From NCBI RefSeq assembly GCF_048773025.1, contig NC_133573.1, positions 4,789,001-4,853,000 on the forward strand: 64,000 nt of DNA. The letters run 5' to 3'. Below the pieces are notes generated by a model. It did no database searches and was not told the DNA's origin. It was given only the letters and a program-made list of their open reading frames with translations. Numbering within the stretch: the first letter of the stretch is position 1; each line of letters begins with the position of its first letter. Origin of the DNA: Camelus bactrianus. Its lineage: Eukaryota > Chordata > Mammalia > Artiodactyla > Camelidae. Made by a program: the position numbers and the translations under genes. Positions 35,601-49,250 of this stretch are shown here, one piece after another.

Positions 35601-38600
35601 CTAGGTGAAGGACGGCTTTCACACACACTTATCTCTCAGAACTGAGCAAGTGGAGAGACGTTCGTTCATCTAGCACCAAGGGAACGGTTTGCAGGAGACA
35701 CTTTTTCTCTGCTTTCTCAGTCTGTTTCCTAGTGCCGGTTTGAAGTTCCTGCAGTTTTCACTGTCAAACCGAGTTGGAGCTAGTACCTCCCCATATATAT
35801 GTATGGAATGGAGTTTGCAACTGAAAAGAATCTTTGTGTTCCCAATAAGCTAGGTGAAGGACGGCTTTCACACACACTTATCTCTCAGAACTGAGCAAGT
35901 GGAGAGACGTTCACTCATCTAGCACCAAGGGAACGGGTTGCAGGGGACACTTTTTCTCTGCTTTCTCAGTCTGTTTCCTAGTGCCGGTTTGAAGTTCCTG
36001 CAGTTTTCACTGTAAAACCGAGTTGGAGCTAGTACCTCCCCATATATATGTATGGAATGGAGTTTGCAACTGAAAAGAAACTTTGTGTTCCCAACAAGCT
36101 AGGTGAAGGGCGGCTTTCACACACACTTACCACTCAGAACTGAGCAAGTGGAGACACGTTCGTTCATCTAGCACCAAGGGAACGGGTTGCAGGAGACACT
36201 ATTTCTCTGCTTTCTCAGTCTGTTTCCTAGTGCCGGTTTGAAGTTCCTGCAGTTTTCTCTGTAAAACCGAGTTGGAGCTAGTACCTCCCCATATATATGT
36301 ATGGAATGGAGTTTGCAACTGAAAAGAAACTTAGTGTTCCCAACAAGCTAGGTGAAGGGCGGCTTTCACACACACTTACCTCTCAGAACTGAGCAAGTGG
36401 AGAGACGTTCGTTCATCTAGCACCAAGGGAACGGGTTGCAGGAGACACTATTTCTCTGCTTTCTCAGTCTGTTTCCTAGTGCCGGTTTGAATTTCCTGCA
36501 GTTTTCACTGTAAAACCGAGTTGGAGCTAGTACCTCCCCATATATATGTATGGAATGGAGTTTGCAACTGAAAAGAAACTTTGTGTTCCCAACAAGCTAG
36601 GTGAAGGATGGCTTTCACACACACTTATCTCTCAGAACTGAGCAATTGGAGAGACGTTCGTTCATCTAGCACCAAGGGAAAGGGTTGCAGGAGACACTTT
36701 TTCTCTGCTTTCTCAGTCTGTTTCCTAGTGCCGGTTTGAAGTTCCTGCAGTTTTCACTGTCAAACCGAGTTGGAGCTACTACCTCCCCATATATATGTAT
36801 GGAATGGAGTTGGCAACTGAAAAGAAACTTTGTGTTCCCAACAAGATAGGTGAAGGACGGCTTTCACACACACTTATCTCTCAGAACTGAGCAAGTGGAG
36901 AGACGTTCGTTCATCTAGCACCAAGGGAACGGGTTGCAGGAGACACTTTTTCTCTGCTTTCTCAGTCTGATTCCTAGTGCCGGTTTGAAGTTCCTGCAGT
37001 TTTCACTGTCAAACCGAGTTGGAGCTACTACCTCCCCATATATATGTATGGAGTGGAGTTTGCAACTGAAAAGAAACTTTGTGTTCCCAACAAGCTAGGT
37101 GAAGGACGGCTTTCACACACACTTATCTCTCAGAACTGAGCAAGTGGAGAGACGTTCGTTCATCTAGCACCAAGGGAACGGTTTGCAGGAGACACTTTTT
37201 CTCTGCTTTCTCAGTCTGTTTCCTAGTGCCGGTTTGAAGTTCCTGCAGTTTTCACTGTCAAACCGAGTTGGAGCTAGTACCTCCCCATATATATGTATGG
37301 AATGGAGTTTGCAACTGAAAAGAATCTTTGTGTTCCCAATAAGCTAGGTGAAGGACGGCTTTCACACACACTTATCTCTCAGAACTGAGCAAGTGGAGAG
37401 ACGTTCACTCATCTAGCACCAAGGGAACGGGTTGCAGGGGACACTTTTTCTCTGCTTTCTCAGTCTGTTTCCTAGTGCCGGTTTGAAGTTCCTGCAGTTT
37501 TCACTGTAAAACCGAGTTGGAGCTAGTACCTCCCCATATATATGTATGGAATGGAGTTTGCAACTGAAAAGAAACTTTGTGTTCCCAACAAGCTAGGTGA
37601 AGGGCGGCTTTCACACACACTTACCACTCAGAACTGAGCAAGTGGAGACACGTTCGTTCATCTAGCACCAAGGGAACGGGTTGCAGGAGACACTATTTCT
37701 CTGCTTTCTCAGTCTGTTTCCTAGTGCCGGTTTGAAGTTCCTGCAGTTTTCACTGTAAAACCGAGTTGGAGCTAGTACCTCCCCATATATATGTATGGAA
37801 TGGAGTTTGCAACTGAAAAGAAACTTTGTGTTCCCAACAAGCTAGGTGAAGGATGGCTTTCACACACACTTATCTCTCAGAACTGAGCAAGTGGAGAGAC
37901 GTTCGTTCATCTAGCACCAAAGGAAAGGGTTGCAGGAGACACTTTTTCTCTGCTTTCTCAGTCTGTTTCCTAGTGCCGGTTTGAAGTTCCTGCAGTTTTC
38001 ACTGTCAAACCGAGTTGGAGCTACTACCTCCCCATATATATGTATGGAATGGAGTTTGCAACTGAAAAGAAACTTTGTGTTCCCAACAAGATAGGTGAAG
38101 GACGGCTTTCACACACACTTATCTCTCAGAACTGAGCAAGTGGAGAGACGTTCGTTCATCTAGCACCAAGGGAACGGGTTGCAGGAGACACTTTTTCTCT
38201 GCTTTCTCAGTCTGATTCCTAGTGCCGGTTTGAAGTTCCTGCAGTTTTCACTGTCAAACCGAGTTGGAGCTACTACCTCCCCATATATATGTATGGAGTG
38301 GAGTTTGCAACTGAAAAGAAACTTTGTGTTCCCAACAAGCTAGGTGAAGGACGGCTTTCACACACACTTATCTCTCAGAACTGAGCAAGTGGAGAGACGT
38401 TCGTTCATCTAGCACCAAGGGAACGGTTTGCAGTAGACACTTTTTCTCTGCTTTCTCAGTCTGTTTCCTAGTGCCGGTTTGAAGTTCCTGCAGTTTTCAC
38501 TGTCAAACCGAGTTGGAGCTAGTACCTCCCCATATATATGTATGGAATGGAGTTTGCAACTGAAAAGAATCTTTGTGTTCCCAATAAGCTAGGTGAAGGA

Positions 38601-41600
38601 CGGCTTTCACACACATTTATCTCTCAGAACTGAGCAAGTGGAGAGACGTTCACTCATCTAGCACCAAGGGAACGGGTTGCAGGGGACACTTTTTCTCTGC
38701 TTTCTCAGTCTGTTTCCTAGTGCCGGTTTGAAGTTCCTGCAGTTTTCACTGTAAAACCGAGTTGGAGCTAGTAACTCCCCATATATATGTATGGAATGGA
38801 GTTTGCAACTGAAAAGAAACTTTGTGTTCCCAACAAGCTAGGTGAAGGGCGGCTTTCACACACACTTACCACTCAGAACTGAGCAAGTGGAGACACGTTC
38901 GTTCATCTAGCACCAAGGGAACGGGTTGCAGGAGACACTATTTCTCTGCTTTCTCAGTCTGTTTCCTAGTGCCGGTTTGAAGTTCCTGCAGTTTTCACTG
39001 TCAAACCGAGTTGGAGCTAGTACCTCCCCATATATATGTATGGAATGGAGTTTGCAACTGAAAAGAATCTTTGTGTTCCCAATAAGCTAGGTGAAGGACG
39101 GCTTTCACACACACTTATCTCTCAGAACTGAGCAAGTGGAGAGACGTTCACTCATCTAGCACCAAGGGAACGGGTTGCAGGGGACACTTTTTCTCTGCTT
39201 TCTCAGTCTGTTTCCTAGTGCCGGTTTGAAGTTCCTGCAGTTTTCACTGTAAAACCGAGTTGGAGCTAGTACCTCCCCATATATATGTATGGAATGGAGT
39301 TTGCAACTGAAAAGAAACTTTGTGTTCCCAACAAGCTAGGTGAAGGGCGGCTTTCACACACACTTACCAGTCAGAACTGAGCAAGTGGAGACACGTTCGT
39401 TCATCTAGCACCAAGGGAACGGGTTGCAGGAGACACTATTTCTCTGCTTTCTCAGTCTGTTTCCTAGTGCCGGTTTGAAGTTCCTGCAGTTTTCACTGTA
39501 AAACCGAGTTGGAGCTAGTACCTCCCCATATATATGTATGGAATGGAGTTTGCAACTGAAAAGAAACTTTGTGTTCCCAACAAGCTAGGTGAAGGATGGC
39601 TTTCACACACACTTATCTCTCAGAACTGAGCAAGTGGAGAGACGTTCGTTCATCTAGCACCAAGGGAAAGGGTTGCAGGAGACACTTTTTCTCTGCTTTC
39701 TCAGTCTGTTTCCTAGTGCCGGTTTGAAGTTCCTGCAGTTTTCACTGTCAAACCGAGTTGGAGCTACTACCTCCCCATATATATGTATGGAATGGAGTTT
39801 GCAACTGAAAGGAAACTTTGTGTTCCCAACAAGATAGGTGAAGGACGGCTTTCACACACACTTATCTCTCAGAACTGAGCAAGTGGAGAGACGTTCGTTC
39901 ATCTAGCACCAAGGGAACGGGTTGCAGGAGACACTTTTTCCCTGCTTTCTCAGTCTGATTCCTAGTGCCGGTTTGAAGTTCCTGCAGTTTTCACTGTAAA
40001 ACCGAGTTGGAGCTACTACCTCCCCATATATATGTATGCAGTGGAGTTTGCAACTGAAAAGAAACTTTGTGTTCCCAACAAGCTAGGTGAAGGACGGCTT
40101 TCACACACACTTATCTCTCAGAACTGAGCAAGTGGAGAGACGTTCGTTCATCTAGCACCAAGGGAACGGTTTGCAGGAGACACTTTTTCTCTGCTTTCTC
40201 AGTCTGTTTCCTAGTGCCGGTTTGAAGTTCCTGCAGTTTTCACTGTCAAACCGAGTTGGAGCTAGTACCTCCCCATATATATGTATGGAATGGAGTTTGC
40301 AACTGAAAAGAATCTTTGTGTTCCCAATAAGCTAGGTGAAGGACGGCTTTCACACACACTTATCTCTCAGAACTGAGCAAGTGGAGAGACGTTCACTCAT
40401 CTAGCACCAAGGGAACGGGTTGCAGGGGACACTTTTTCTCTGCTTTCTCAGTCTGTTTCCTAGTGCCGGTTTGAAGTTCCTGCAGTTTTCACTGTAAAAC
40501 CGAGTTGGAGCTAGTACCTCCCCATATATATGTATGGAATGGAGTTTGCAACTGAAAAGAAACTTTGTGTTCCCAACAAGCTAGGTGAAGGGCGGCTTTC
40601 ACACACACTTATCTCTCAGAACTGAGCAAGTGGAGACACGTTCGTTCATCTAGCACCAAGGGAACGGGTTGCAGGAGACACTATTTCTCTGCTTTCTCAG
40701 TCTGTTTCCTAGTGCCGGTTTGAAGTTCCTGCAGTTTTCACTGTCAAACCGAGTTGGAGCTACTACCTCCCCATATATATGTATGGAATGGAGTTTGCAA
40801 CTGAAAAGAAACTTTGTGTTCCCAACAAGCTAGGTGAAGGATGGCTTTCACACACACTTATCTCTCAGAACTGAGCAAGTGGAGAGACGTTCGTTCATCT
40901 AGCACCAAGGGAAAGGGTTGCAGGAGACACTTTTTCTCTGCTTTCTCAGTCTGTTTCCTAGTGCCGGTTTGAAGTTCCTGCAGTTTTCACTGTCAAACCG
41001 AGTTGGAGCTACTACCTCCCCATATATATGTATGGAATGGAGTTTGCAACTGAAAAGAAACTTTGTGTTCCCAACAAGATAGGTGAAGGACGGCTTTCAC
41101 ACACACTTATCTCTCAGAACTGAGCAAGTGGAGAGACGTTCGTTCATCTAGCACCAAGGGAACGGGTTGCAGGAGACACTTTTTCTCTGCTTTCTCAGTC
41201 TGATTCCTAGTGCCGGTTTGAAGTTCCTGCAGTTTTCACTGTAAAACCGAGTTGGAGCTACTACCTCCCCATATATATGTATGGAGTGGAGTTTGCAACT
41301 GAAAAGAAACTTTGTGTTCCCAACAAGCTAGGTGAAGGACGGCTTTCACACACACTTATCTCTCAGAACTGAGCAAGTGGAGAGACGTTCGTTCATCTAG
41401 CACCAAGGGAACGGGTTGCAGGAGACACTATTTCTCTGCTTTCTCAGTCTGTTTCCTAGTGCCGGTTTGAAGTTCCTGCAGTTTTCACTGTCAAACCGAG
41501 TTGGAGCTAGTACCTCCCCATATATATGTATGGAATGGAGTTTGCAACTGAAAAGAATCTTTGTGTTCCCAATAAGCTAGGTGAAGGACGGCTTTCACAC

Positions 41601-44118
41601 ACACTTATCTCTCAGAACTGAGCAAGTGGAGAGACGTTCACTCATCTAGCACCAAGGGAACGGGTTGCAGGGGACACTTTTTCTCTGCTTTCTCAGTCTG
41701 TTTCCTAGTGCCGGTTTGAAGTTCCTGCAGTTTTCACTGTAAAACCGAGTTGGAGCTAGTACCTCCCCATATATATGTATGGAATGGAGTTTGCAACTGA
41801 AAAGAAACTTTGTGTTCCCAACAAGCTAGGTGAAGGGCGGCTTTCACACACACTTACCTCTCAGAACTGAGCAAGTGGAGAGACGTTCGTTCATCTAGCA
41901 CCAAGGGAACGGGTTGCAGGAGACACTATTTCTCTGCTTTCTCAGTCTGTTTCCTAGTGCGGGTTTGAAGTTCCTGCAGTTTTCACTGTAAAACCGAGTT
42001 GGAGCTAGTACCTCCCCATATATATGTATGGAATGGAGTTTGCAACTGAAAAGAAACTTTGTGTTCCCAACAAGCTAGGTGAAGAATGGCTTTCACACAC
42101 ACTTATCTCTCAGAACTGAGCAATTGGAGAGACGTTCGTTCATCTAGCACCAAGGGAACGGGTTGCAGGAGACACTTTTTCTCTGCTTTCTCAGTCTGTT
42201 TCCTAGTGCCGGTTTGAAGTTCCTGCAGTTTTCACTGTCAAACCGAGTTGGAGCTACTACCTCCCCATATATATGTATGGAATGGAGTTTGCAACTGAAA
42301 AGAAACTTTGTGTTCCCAACAAGATAGGTGAAGGACGGCTTTCACACACACTTATCTCTCAGAACTGAGCAAGTGGAGAGAAGTTCGTTCATCTAGCATC
42401 AAGGGAACGGGTTGCAGGAGACACTTTTTCTCTGCTTTCTCAGTCTGTTTCCTAGTGCCGGTTTGAAGTTCCTGCAGTTTTCACTGTCAAACCGAGTTGG
42501 AGCTAGTACCTCCCCATATATATGTATGGAATGGAGTTTGCAACTGAAAAGAAACTTTGTGTTCCCAACAAGCTAGGTGAAGGACGGCTTTCACACACAC
42601 TTATCTCTCAGAACTGAGCAAGAGGAGAGACGTTCGTTCATCTAGCACCAAGGGAACGGGTTGCAGGAGACACTTATTCTCTGCTTTCTCAGTCTGTTTC
42701 CTAGTGCCGGTTTGAAGTTCCTGTATTTTTCACTGTCAAACCGAGTTGGAGCTACTACCTCCCCATATATATGTATGGAATGGAGTTTGCAACTGAAAAG
42801 AAACTTTGTGTTCCCAACAAGCTAGGTGAAGGACGGCTTTCACGCACACTTATCTCTCAGAACTGAGCAAGTGGAGAGACGTTCGTTCCTCTAGCACCAA
42901 GGGAACGGGATGCAGGGGACACTTTTTCTCTGCTTTCTCAGCCTGTTTCCTAGTGCCGGTTTGAAGTTCCTGCAGTTTTCACTGTAAAACCTTGTTGGAG
43001 CTACTACCACCCCATATATATGTATGGAATGGAGTTTGCAACTGAAAAGAAACTTTGTGTTCCCAACAAGCTAGGTGAAGGACGGCTTTCACACACACTT
43101 ATCTCTCAGAACTGAGCAAGTGGAGAGACGTTCGTTCATCTAGCACCAAGGGAATGGGTTGCAGGAGACACTTTTTCTCTGCTTTCTCAGTCTGTTTCCT
43201 AGTGCCGGTTTGAAGTTCCTGCAATTTTCACTGTCAAACCGAGTTGGAGCTAGTACCTCCCCATATATATGTATGGAATGGAGTTTGCAACTGAAAAGAA
43301 ACTTTGTGTTCCCAACAAGCTAGGTGAAGGACGGCTTTCACACACACTTATCTCTCAGAACTGAGCAAGTGGAGAGACGTTCGTTCATCTAGCACCAAGG
43401 GAACGGGTTGCAGGAGGCACTTTTTCTCTGATTTCTCAGTCTGTTTCCTAGTGCCGGTTTGAAGATCCTGCAGTTTTCACTGTCAAATCGAGTTGGAGCT
43501 ACTACCTCCCCATATATATGTATGGAATGGAGTTTGCAACTGAAAAGAAACTTTGTGTTCCCAACAAGCTAGGTGAAGGACGGCTTTCACACACACTTAT
43601 CTCTCAGAACTGAGCAATTGGAGAGACGTTCGTTCATCTAGCACCAAGGGAACGGGTTGCAGGAGACACTTTTTCTCTGCTTTCTCAGTCTGTTTCCTAG
43701 TGCCGGTTTGAAGTTCCTGCAGTTTTCACTGTAAAACCGATATGGAGCTACTACCTCCCCATATATATGTATGGAATGGAGTTTGCAACTGAAAAGAAAC
43801 TTTGTGTTCCCAACAAGCTAGGTGAAGGACGGCTTTCACACACACTTATCTCTCAGAACTGAGCAATTGGAGAGACGTTCGTTCATCTAGCACCTAGGGA
43901 ACGGGTTGCAGGAGACACTTTTTCTCTGCTTTCTCAGTCTGTTTCCTAGTGCCGGTTTGAAGTTCCTGCAGTTTTCACTGTCAAACCGAGTTGGAGCTAG
44001 TACCTCCCCATATATATGTATGGAATGGAGTTTGCAACTGAAAAGAAACTTTGTGTTCCCAACAAGCTAGGTGAAGGACGGCTTTCACACACACATATCT
44101 CTCAGAACTGAGCAAGTG
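32642..44118. repeat. Second copy of the large block 18,951-29,680
   Basis: Matched markers run in order: tatcttcag 18,951 and 32,642; ctttttttctg 19,271 and 33,211; cccaataagc 20,656 and 34,596; cccaataagc 27,130 and 41,568; caagaggag 28,181 and 42,619; gatatggagc 29,301 and 43,739. The offset grows from 13,691 to 13,940 to 14,438, so this copy is 747 bp (three monomers) longer: one extra near 32,820-33,070 and two extra near 35,841-37,335. In the first 1.6 kb I noted only about four base differences between copies. Homology ends near 44,118, where gacgttcg replaces gacgatcg. Confidence 0.92.
34596..42330. repeat. Five-monomer higher-order repeat array, second copy
   Basis: cccaataagc falls at 34,596, 35,841, 37,335, 38,580, 39,078, 40,323 and 41,568: intervals of 5, 6, 5, 2, 5 and 5 monomers. 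The same truncated 2-mer unit (38,580-39,078) and the same chimeric fifth monomer before 41,568 occur as in the first copy, so both arose before the large duplication. The 6-mer interval contains an additional m2-like monomer with ttagtgttccc near 36,330 and cttacctctcag. Confidence 0.92.
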
Positions 44119-47100
44119 GAGAGACGTTCGTTCATCTAGCACCAAGGGAACGGGTTGCAGGAGACACTTTTTCTCTGCTTTCTCAGTCTGTTTCCTAGTG
44201 CCGGTTTGAAGTTCCTGCTGTTTTCACTGTCAAACCGAGTTGGAGCTACTACCTCCCCATATATATGTATGGAATGGAGTTTGCAACTGAAAAGAAACTT
44301 TGTGTTCCCAACAAGATAGGTGAAGGACGGCTTTCACACACACTTATCTCTCAGAACTGAGCAAGTGGAGAGAAGTTCGTTCATCTAGCACCAAGGGAAC
44401 GGGTTGCAGGAGGCACTATTTCTCTGCTTTCTCAGTCTGTTTCCTAGTGCCGATTTGAAGTTCCTGCAGTTTTCACTGTAAAACCGAGTTGAAGCTACTA
44501 CATCCTCATATATATGTATGGAGTGGAGTTTGCAACTGAAAAGAAACTTTGTGTTCCCAACAAGCTAGGTGAAGGACGGCTTTCACACACACTTATCTCT
44601 CAGAACTGAGCAAGTGGAGAGACGTTCGTTCATCTAGCACCAAGGGAACGGGTTGCAGGAGACACTTTTTCTCTGCTTTCTCAGTCTGTTTCCTAGTGCC
44701 GGTTTGAAGTTCCTGCAGTTTTCACTGTAAAACCGAGTTGGAGCTAGTACCTCCCCATATATATGTATGGAATGGTGTTTGCAACTGAAAAGAAACTTTG
44801 TGTTCCCAACAAGCTAGGTGAAGGACGGCTTTCACACACACTTATCTCTCAGAACTGAGCAAGTGGAGAGACTTTCGTTCATCTAGAACCAAGGGAACGG
44901 GTTGCAGGAGACACTATTTCTCTGCTTTATCAATCTGTTTCCTAGTGCCGGTTTGAAGTTCCTGCAGTTTTCACTGTCAAACCGAGTTGGAGCTACTACC
45001 TCCCCATATATATGTATGGAATGGAGTTTGCAACTGAAAAGAAACTTTGTGTTCCCAACAAGCTAGGTGAAGGACGGCTTTCACACACACTTATCTCTCA
45101 GAACTGAGCAAGTGGAGAGACGTTAGTTCATCTAGCACCAAGGGAACGGGTTGCAGGAGACATTTTTCTCTGTTTTCTCAGTCTGTTTCCTAGTGCCGGT
45201 TTGAAGTTCCTGCAGTTTTCACTGTCAAACCGAGTTGGAGCTACTACCTCCCCATATATATGTATGGAATGGAGTTTGCAACTGAAAAGAAACTTTGTGT
45301 TCCCAACAAGCTAGGTGAAGGACGGCTTTCACACACACTTATCTCTCAGAACTGAGCAAGTGGAGAGACGTTCGTTCATCTAGCAGCAGGGGAACGGGTT
45401 GCAGGAGACACTTTTTCTCTGCTTTCTCAGTCTGTTTCCTAGTGCCGGTTTGAAGTTCCTGCAGTTTTCACTGTCAAACCGAGTTGGAGCTTGTACCTCC
45501 CCATATATATTTATGGAATGGAGTTTGCAACTGAAAAGAAACTTTGTGTTCCCAACAAGCTAGGTGAAGGACGGCTTTCACACACACTTATCTCTCAGAA
45601 CTGAGCAAGTGGAGAGACGTTCGTTCATCTAGCACCAAGGGAACGGGTTGCAGGAGACACTTTTTCTCTGCTTTCTCAGTCTGTTTCCTAGTGCCGGTTT
45701 GAAGTTCCTGCAGTTTTCACTGTCAAACCGAGTTGGAGCTTGTACCTCCCCATATATATGTATGGAATGGAGTTTGCAACTGAAAAGAAACTTTGTGTTC
45801 CCAACTAGCTAGGTGAAGGACGGCTTTCACACACACTTATCTCTCAGAACTGAGCAAGTGGAGAGACGTTCGTTCATCTAGCACCAAGGGAACGGGTTGC
45901 AGGAGACACTTTTTCTCTGCTTTCTCAGTCTGTTTCCTAGTGCCGGTTTGAAGTTCCTGCAGTTTTCACTGTCAAACCGAGTTGGAGCTACTACTTCCCC
46001 ATATATATGTATGGAATGGAGTTTGCAACTGAAAAGAAACTTTGTGTTCCCAACAAGCTAGGTGAAGGGCGGCTTTCACACACACTTATCTCTCAGAACT
46101 GAGCAAGTGGAGAGACGTTCGTTCATCTAGCACCAGGGGAACGGGTTGCAGGAGACACTTTTTCTCTGCTTTCTCAGTCTGTTTCCTAGTGCCGGTTTGA
46201 AGTTCCTGCAGTTTTCACTGTCAAACCGAGTTGGAGCTAGTACCTCCCCATATATATGTATGGAATGGAGTTTGCAACGGAAAAGAAACTTTGTGTTCCC
46301 AACAAGCTTGGTGAAGGACGACTTTCACACACACTTATCTCTCAGAACTGAGCAAGTGGAGAGACGTTCGTTCATCTAGCACCAAGGGAAAGGGTTGCAG
46401 GAGACACTTTTTCTCTGCTTTCTCAGTCTGTTTCCTAGTGCCGGTTTGAAGTTCCTGCAGTTTTCACTGTCAAACCGAGTTGGAGCTACTACCTACCCAT
46501 ATATATGTATGGAATGGAGTTTGCAACTGAAAAGAAACTTTGTGTTCCCAACAAGATAGGTGAAGGACGGCTTTCACACACACTTATCTCTCAGAACTGA
46601 GCAAGTGGAGAGACGTTCGTTCATCTAGCACCAAGGGAACGGGTTGCAGGAAACACTTTTTCTCTGCTTTCTCAGTCTGTTTCCTAGTGCCGGTTTGAAG
46701 TTCCTGCAGTTTTCACTGTCACACCGATTTGGAGCTACTACCTCCCCATATATATGTATGGAATGGAGTTTGCAACTGAAAAGAAACTTTGTGTTCCCAA
46801 CAAGATAGGTGAAGGACGGCTTTCACACACACTTATCTCTCAGAACTGAGCAAGTGGAGAGACGTTCGTTCATCCAGCACCAAGGGAACGGGTTGCAGGA
46901 GTCACTTTTTCTCTGCTTTCTCAGTCTGTTTCCTAGTGCCGGTTTGAAGTTCCTGCAGTTTTCACTGTCAAACCGAGTTGGAGCTTGTACCTCCCCATAT
47001 ATATGTATGGAATGGAGTTTGCAACTGAAAAGAAACTTTGTGTTCCCAACAAGCTAGGTGAAGGACGGCTTTCACACACACTTATCTCTCAGAACTGAGC

Positions 47101-47840
47101 ATGTGGAGAGACGTTCGTTCATCTAGCACCAAGGGAACGGGATGCAGGAGACACTTTTTCTCTGCTTTCTCAGTCTGTTTCCTAGTGCCGGTTTGAAGTT
47201 ACTGCAGTTTTCACTGTCAAACCGAGTTGGAGCTTGTACCTCCCCATATATATGTATGGAATGGAGTTTGCAACTGAAAAGAAACTTTGTGTTCCCGACA
47301 AGCTAGGTGAAGGACGGCTTTCACACACACTTATCTCTCAGAACTGAGCAAGTGGAGAGACGTTCGTTCATCTAGCACCAAGGGAACGGGTTGCAGGAGA
47401 CACTTTTTCTCTGCTTTCTCAGTCTGTTTCCTAGTGCCGGTTTGAAGTTCCTGCAGTTTTCACTGTCAAACCGAGTTGGAGCTAGTACCTCCCTATATAT
47501 ATGTATGGAATGGAGTTTGCAACTGAAAAGAAACTTTGTGTTCCCAACAAGCTAGGTGAAGGACGGCTTTCACACACACTTATCTCTCAGAACTGAGCAA
47601 GTGGAGAGACGTTCGTTCATCCAGCACCAAGGGAAAGGGTTGCAGGAGTCACTTTTTCTCTGCTTTCTCAGTCTGTTTCCTAGTGCCGGTTTGAAGTTCC
47701 TGCAGTTTTCACTGTCAAACCGAGTTGGAGCTTGTACCTCCCCATATATATGTATGGAATGGAGTTTGCAACTGAAAAGAAACTTTGTGTTCCCAACAAG
47801 CTAGGTGAAGGACGGCTTTCACACACACTTATCTCTCAGA
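44119..47840. repeat. Mixed satellite monomers without a clear higher-order period
   Basis: About fifteen monomers follow the end of the large duplication. Variants are mostly private, such as catcctcat near 44,511, tctagaacc near 44,883, tagcagcagggg near 45,382 and atatttatgg near 45,508. Two monomers beginning near 46,805 and 47,552 share catccagcacc and gcaggagtcac, 747 bp apart. No gene or non-satellite insert is seen. Confidence 0.85.
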
Positions 47841-49250
47841 ACTTAGCATGTGGAGAGACGTTCGTTCATCTAGCACCAAGGGAACGGGTTGCAGGAGACA
47901 CTTTTTCTCAGCTTTCTCAGTCTGTTTCCTAGTGCCGGTTTGAAGTTCCTGCAGTTTTCACTGTAAAACCGAGTTGGAGCTTGTACCTCCCCATATATAT
48001 GTATGGAATGGAGTTTGCAACTGAAAAGAAACTTTGTGTTCCCAACAAGCTAGGTGAAGGACGGCTTTCACACTCACTTATCTCTCAGAACTGAGCAAGT
48101 GGAGAGACGTTCGTTCATCTAGCACCAAGGGAACGATTTGCAGGGGACACTTTTTCTCTGCTTTCTCAGTCTGTTTCCTAGTGCCGGTTTGAAGTTCCTG
48201 CAGTTTTCACTGTCAAACCGATTTGGAGCTAGTACCTCCCCATATATATGTATGGAATGGTGTTTGCAACTGAAAAGAAACTTTGTGTTCCCAACAAGCT
48301 AGGTGAAGGACGGCTTTCACACACTCTTATCTCTCAGAACTGAGCAAGTGGAGAGACGTTCATTCATCTAGCACCAAGGGAACGGGTTGCAGGAGACACT
48401 TCTTCTCTGCTTTCTCAGTCTGTTTCCTAGTGCCGGTTTGAAGTTCCTGCAGTTTTCACTATAAAACCGAGTTGGAGCTTGTACCTCCCCATATATATGT
48501 ATGGAATGGAGTTTGCAACTGAAAAGAAACTTTGTGTTCCCAACAAGCTAGGTGAAGGACGGCTTTCACACACACTTATCTCTCAGAACTGAGCATGTGG
48601 AGAGACGTTCGTTCATCTAGCACCAAGGGAACGGGTTGCAGGAGACACTTTTTCTCAGCTTTCTCAGTCTGTTTCCTAGTGCCGGTTTGAAGTTCCTGCA
48701 GTTTTCACTGTAAAACCGAGTTGGAGCTTGTACCTCCCCATATATATGTATGGAATGGAGTTTGCAACTGAAAAGAAACTTTGTGTTCCCAACAAGCTAG
48801 GTGAAGGACGGCTTTCACACTCACTTATCTCTCAGAACTGAGCAAGTGGAGAGACGTTCGTTCATCTAGCACCAAGGGAACGATTTGCAGGGGACACTTT
48901 TTCTCTGCTTTCTCAGTCTGTTTCCTAGTGCCGGTTTGAAGTTCCTGCAGTTTTCACTGTCAAACCGAGTTGGAGCTAGTACCTCCCCATATATATGTAT
49001 GGAATGGTGTTTGCAACTGAAAAGAAACTTTGTGTTCCCAACAAGCTAGGTGAAGGACGGCTTTCACACACTCTTATCTCTCAGAACTGAGCAAGTGGAG
49101 AGACGTTCATTCATCTAGCACCAAGGGAACGGGTTGCAGGAGACACTTTTTCTCTGCTTTCTCAGTCTGTTTCCTAGTGCCGGTTTGAAGTTCCTGCAGT
49201 TTTCACTGTAAAACCGAGTTGGAGCTTGTACCTCCCCATATATATGTATG
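47841..49250. repeat. 747-bp (3-monomer) tandem duplication
   Basis: gcatgtgg, ctttttctcagctttc (47,901 and 48,648), cacactcacttatc, gaacgatttgcagggg, ggtgtttgcaactg and cacactcttatc occur in the same order in both copies, offset by 747 bp. Differences include cttagcatg versus ctgagcatg, cgatttgg versus cgagttgg, and cttcttctctg at about 48,399 versus ctttttctctg. Confidence 0.87.

Noticed and set aside
46809-47057. Recurrent 60-82 codon open frames on the + strand with near-identical peptides (also at 601, 16,324, 18,564, 46,146, 47,556, 51,540, 54,772, 58,009, 63,237)
   Set aside because: They are a by-product of a 249-bp (83-codon) period. The usual frame has TAG in atctagcacc and TAG in agctaggtg in nearly every monomer; a chance change of one (catccagc or aagcttgg) opens one monomer. 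Several begin only at GTG or TTG. There is no codon-type conservation, and no frame extends much beyond one monomer.
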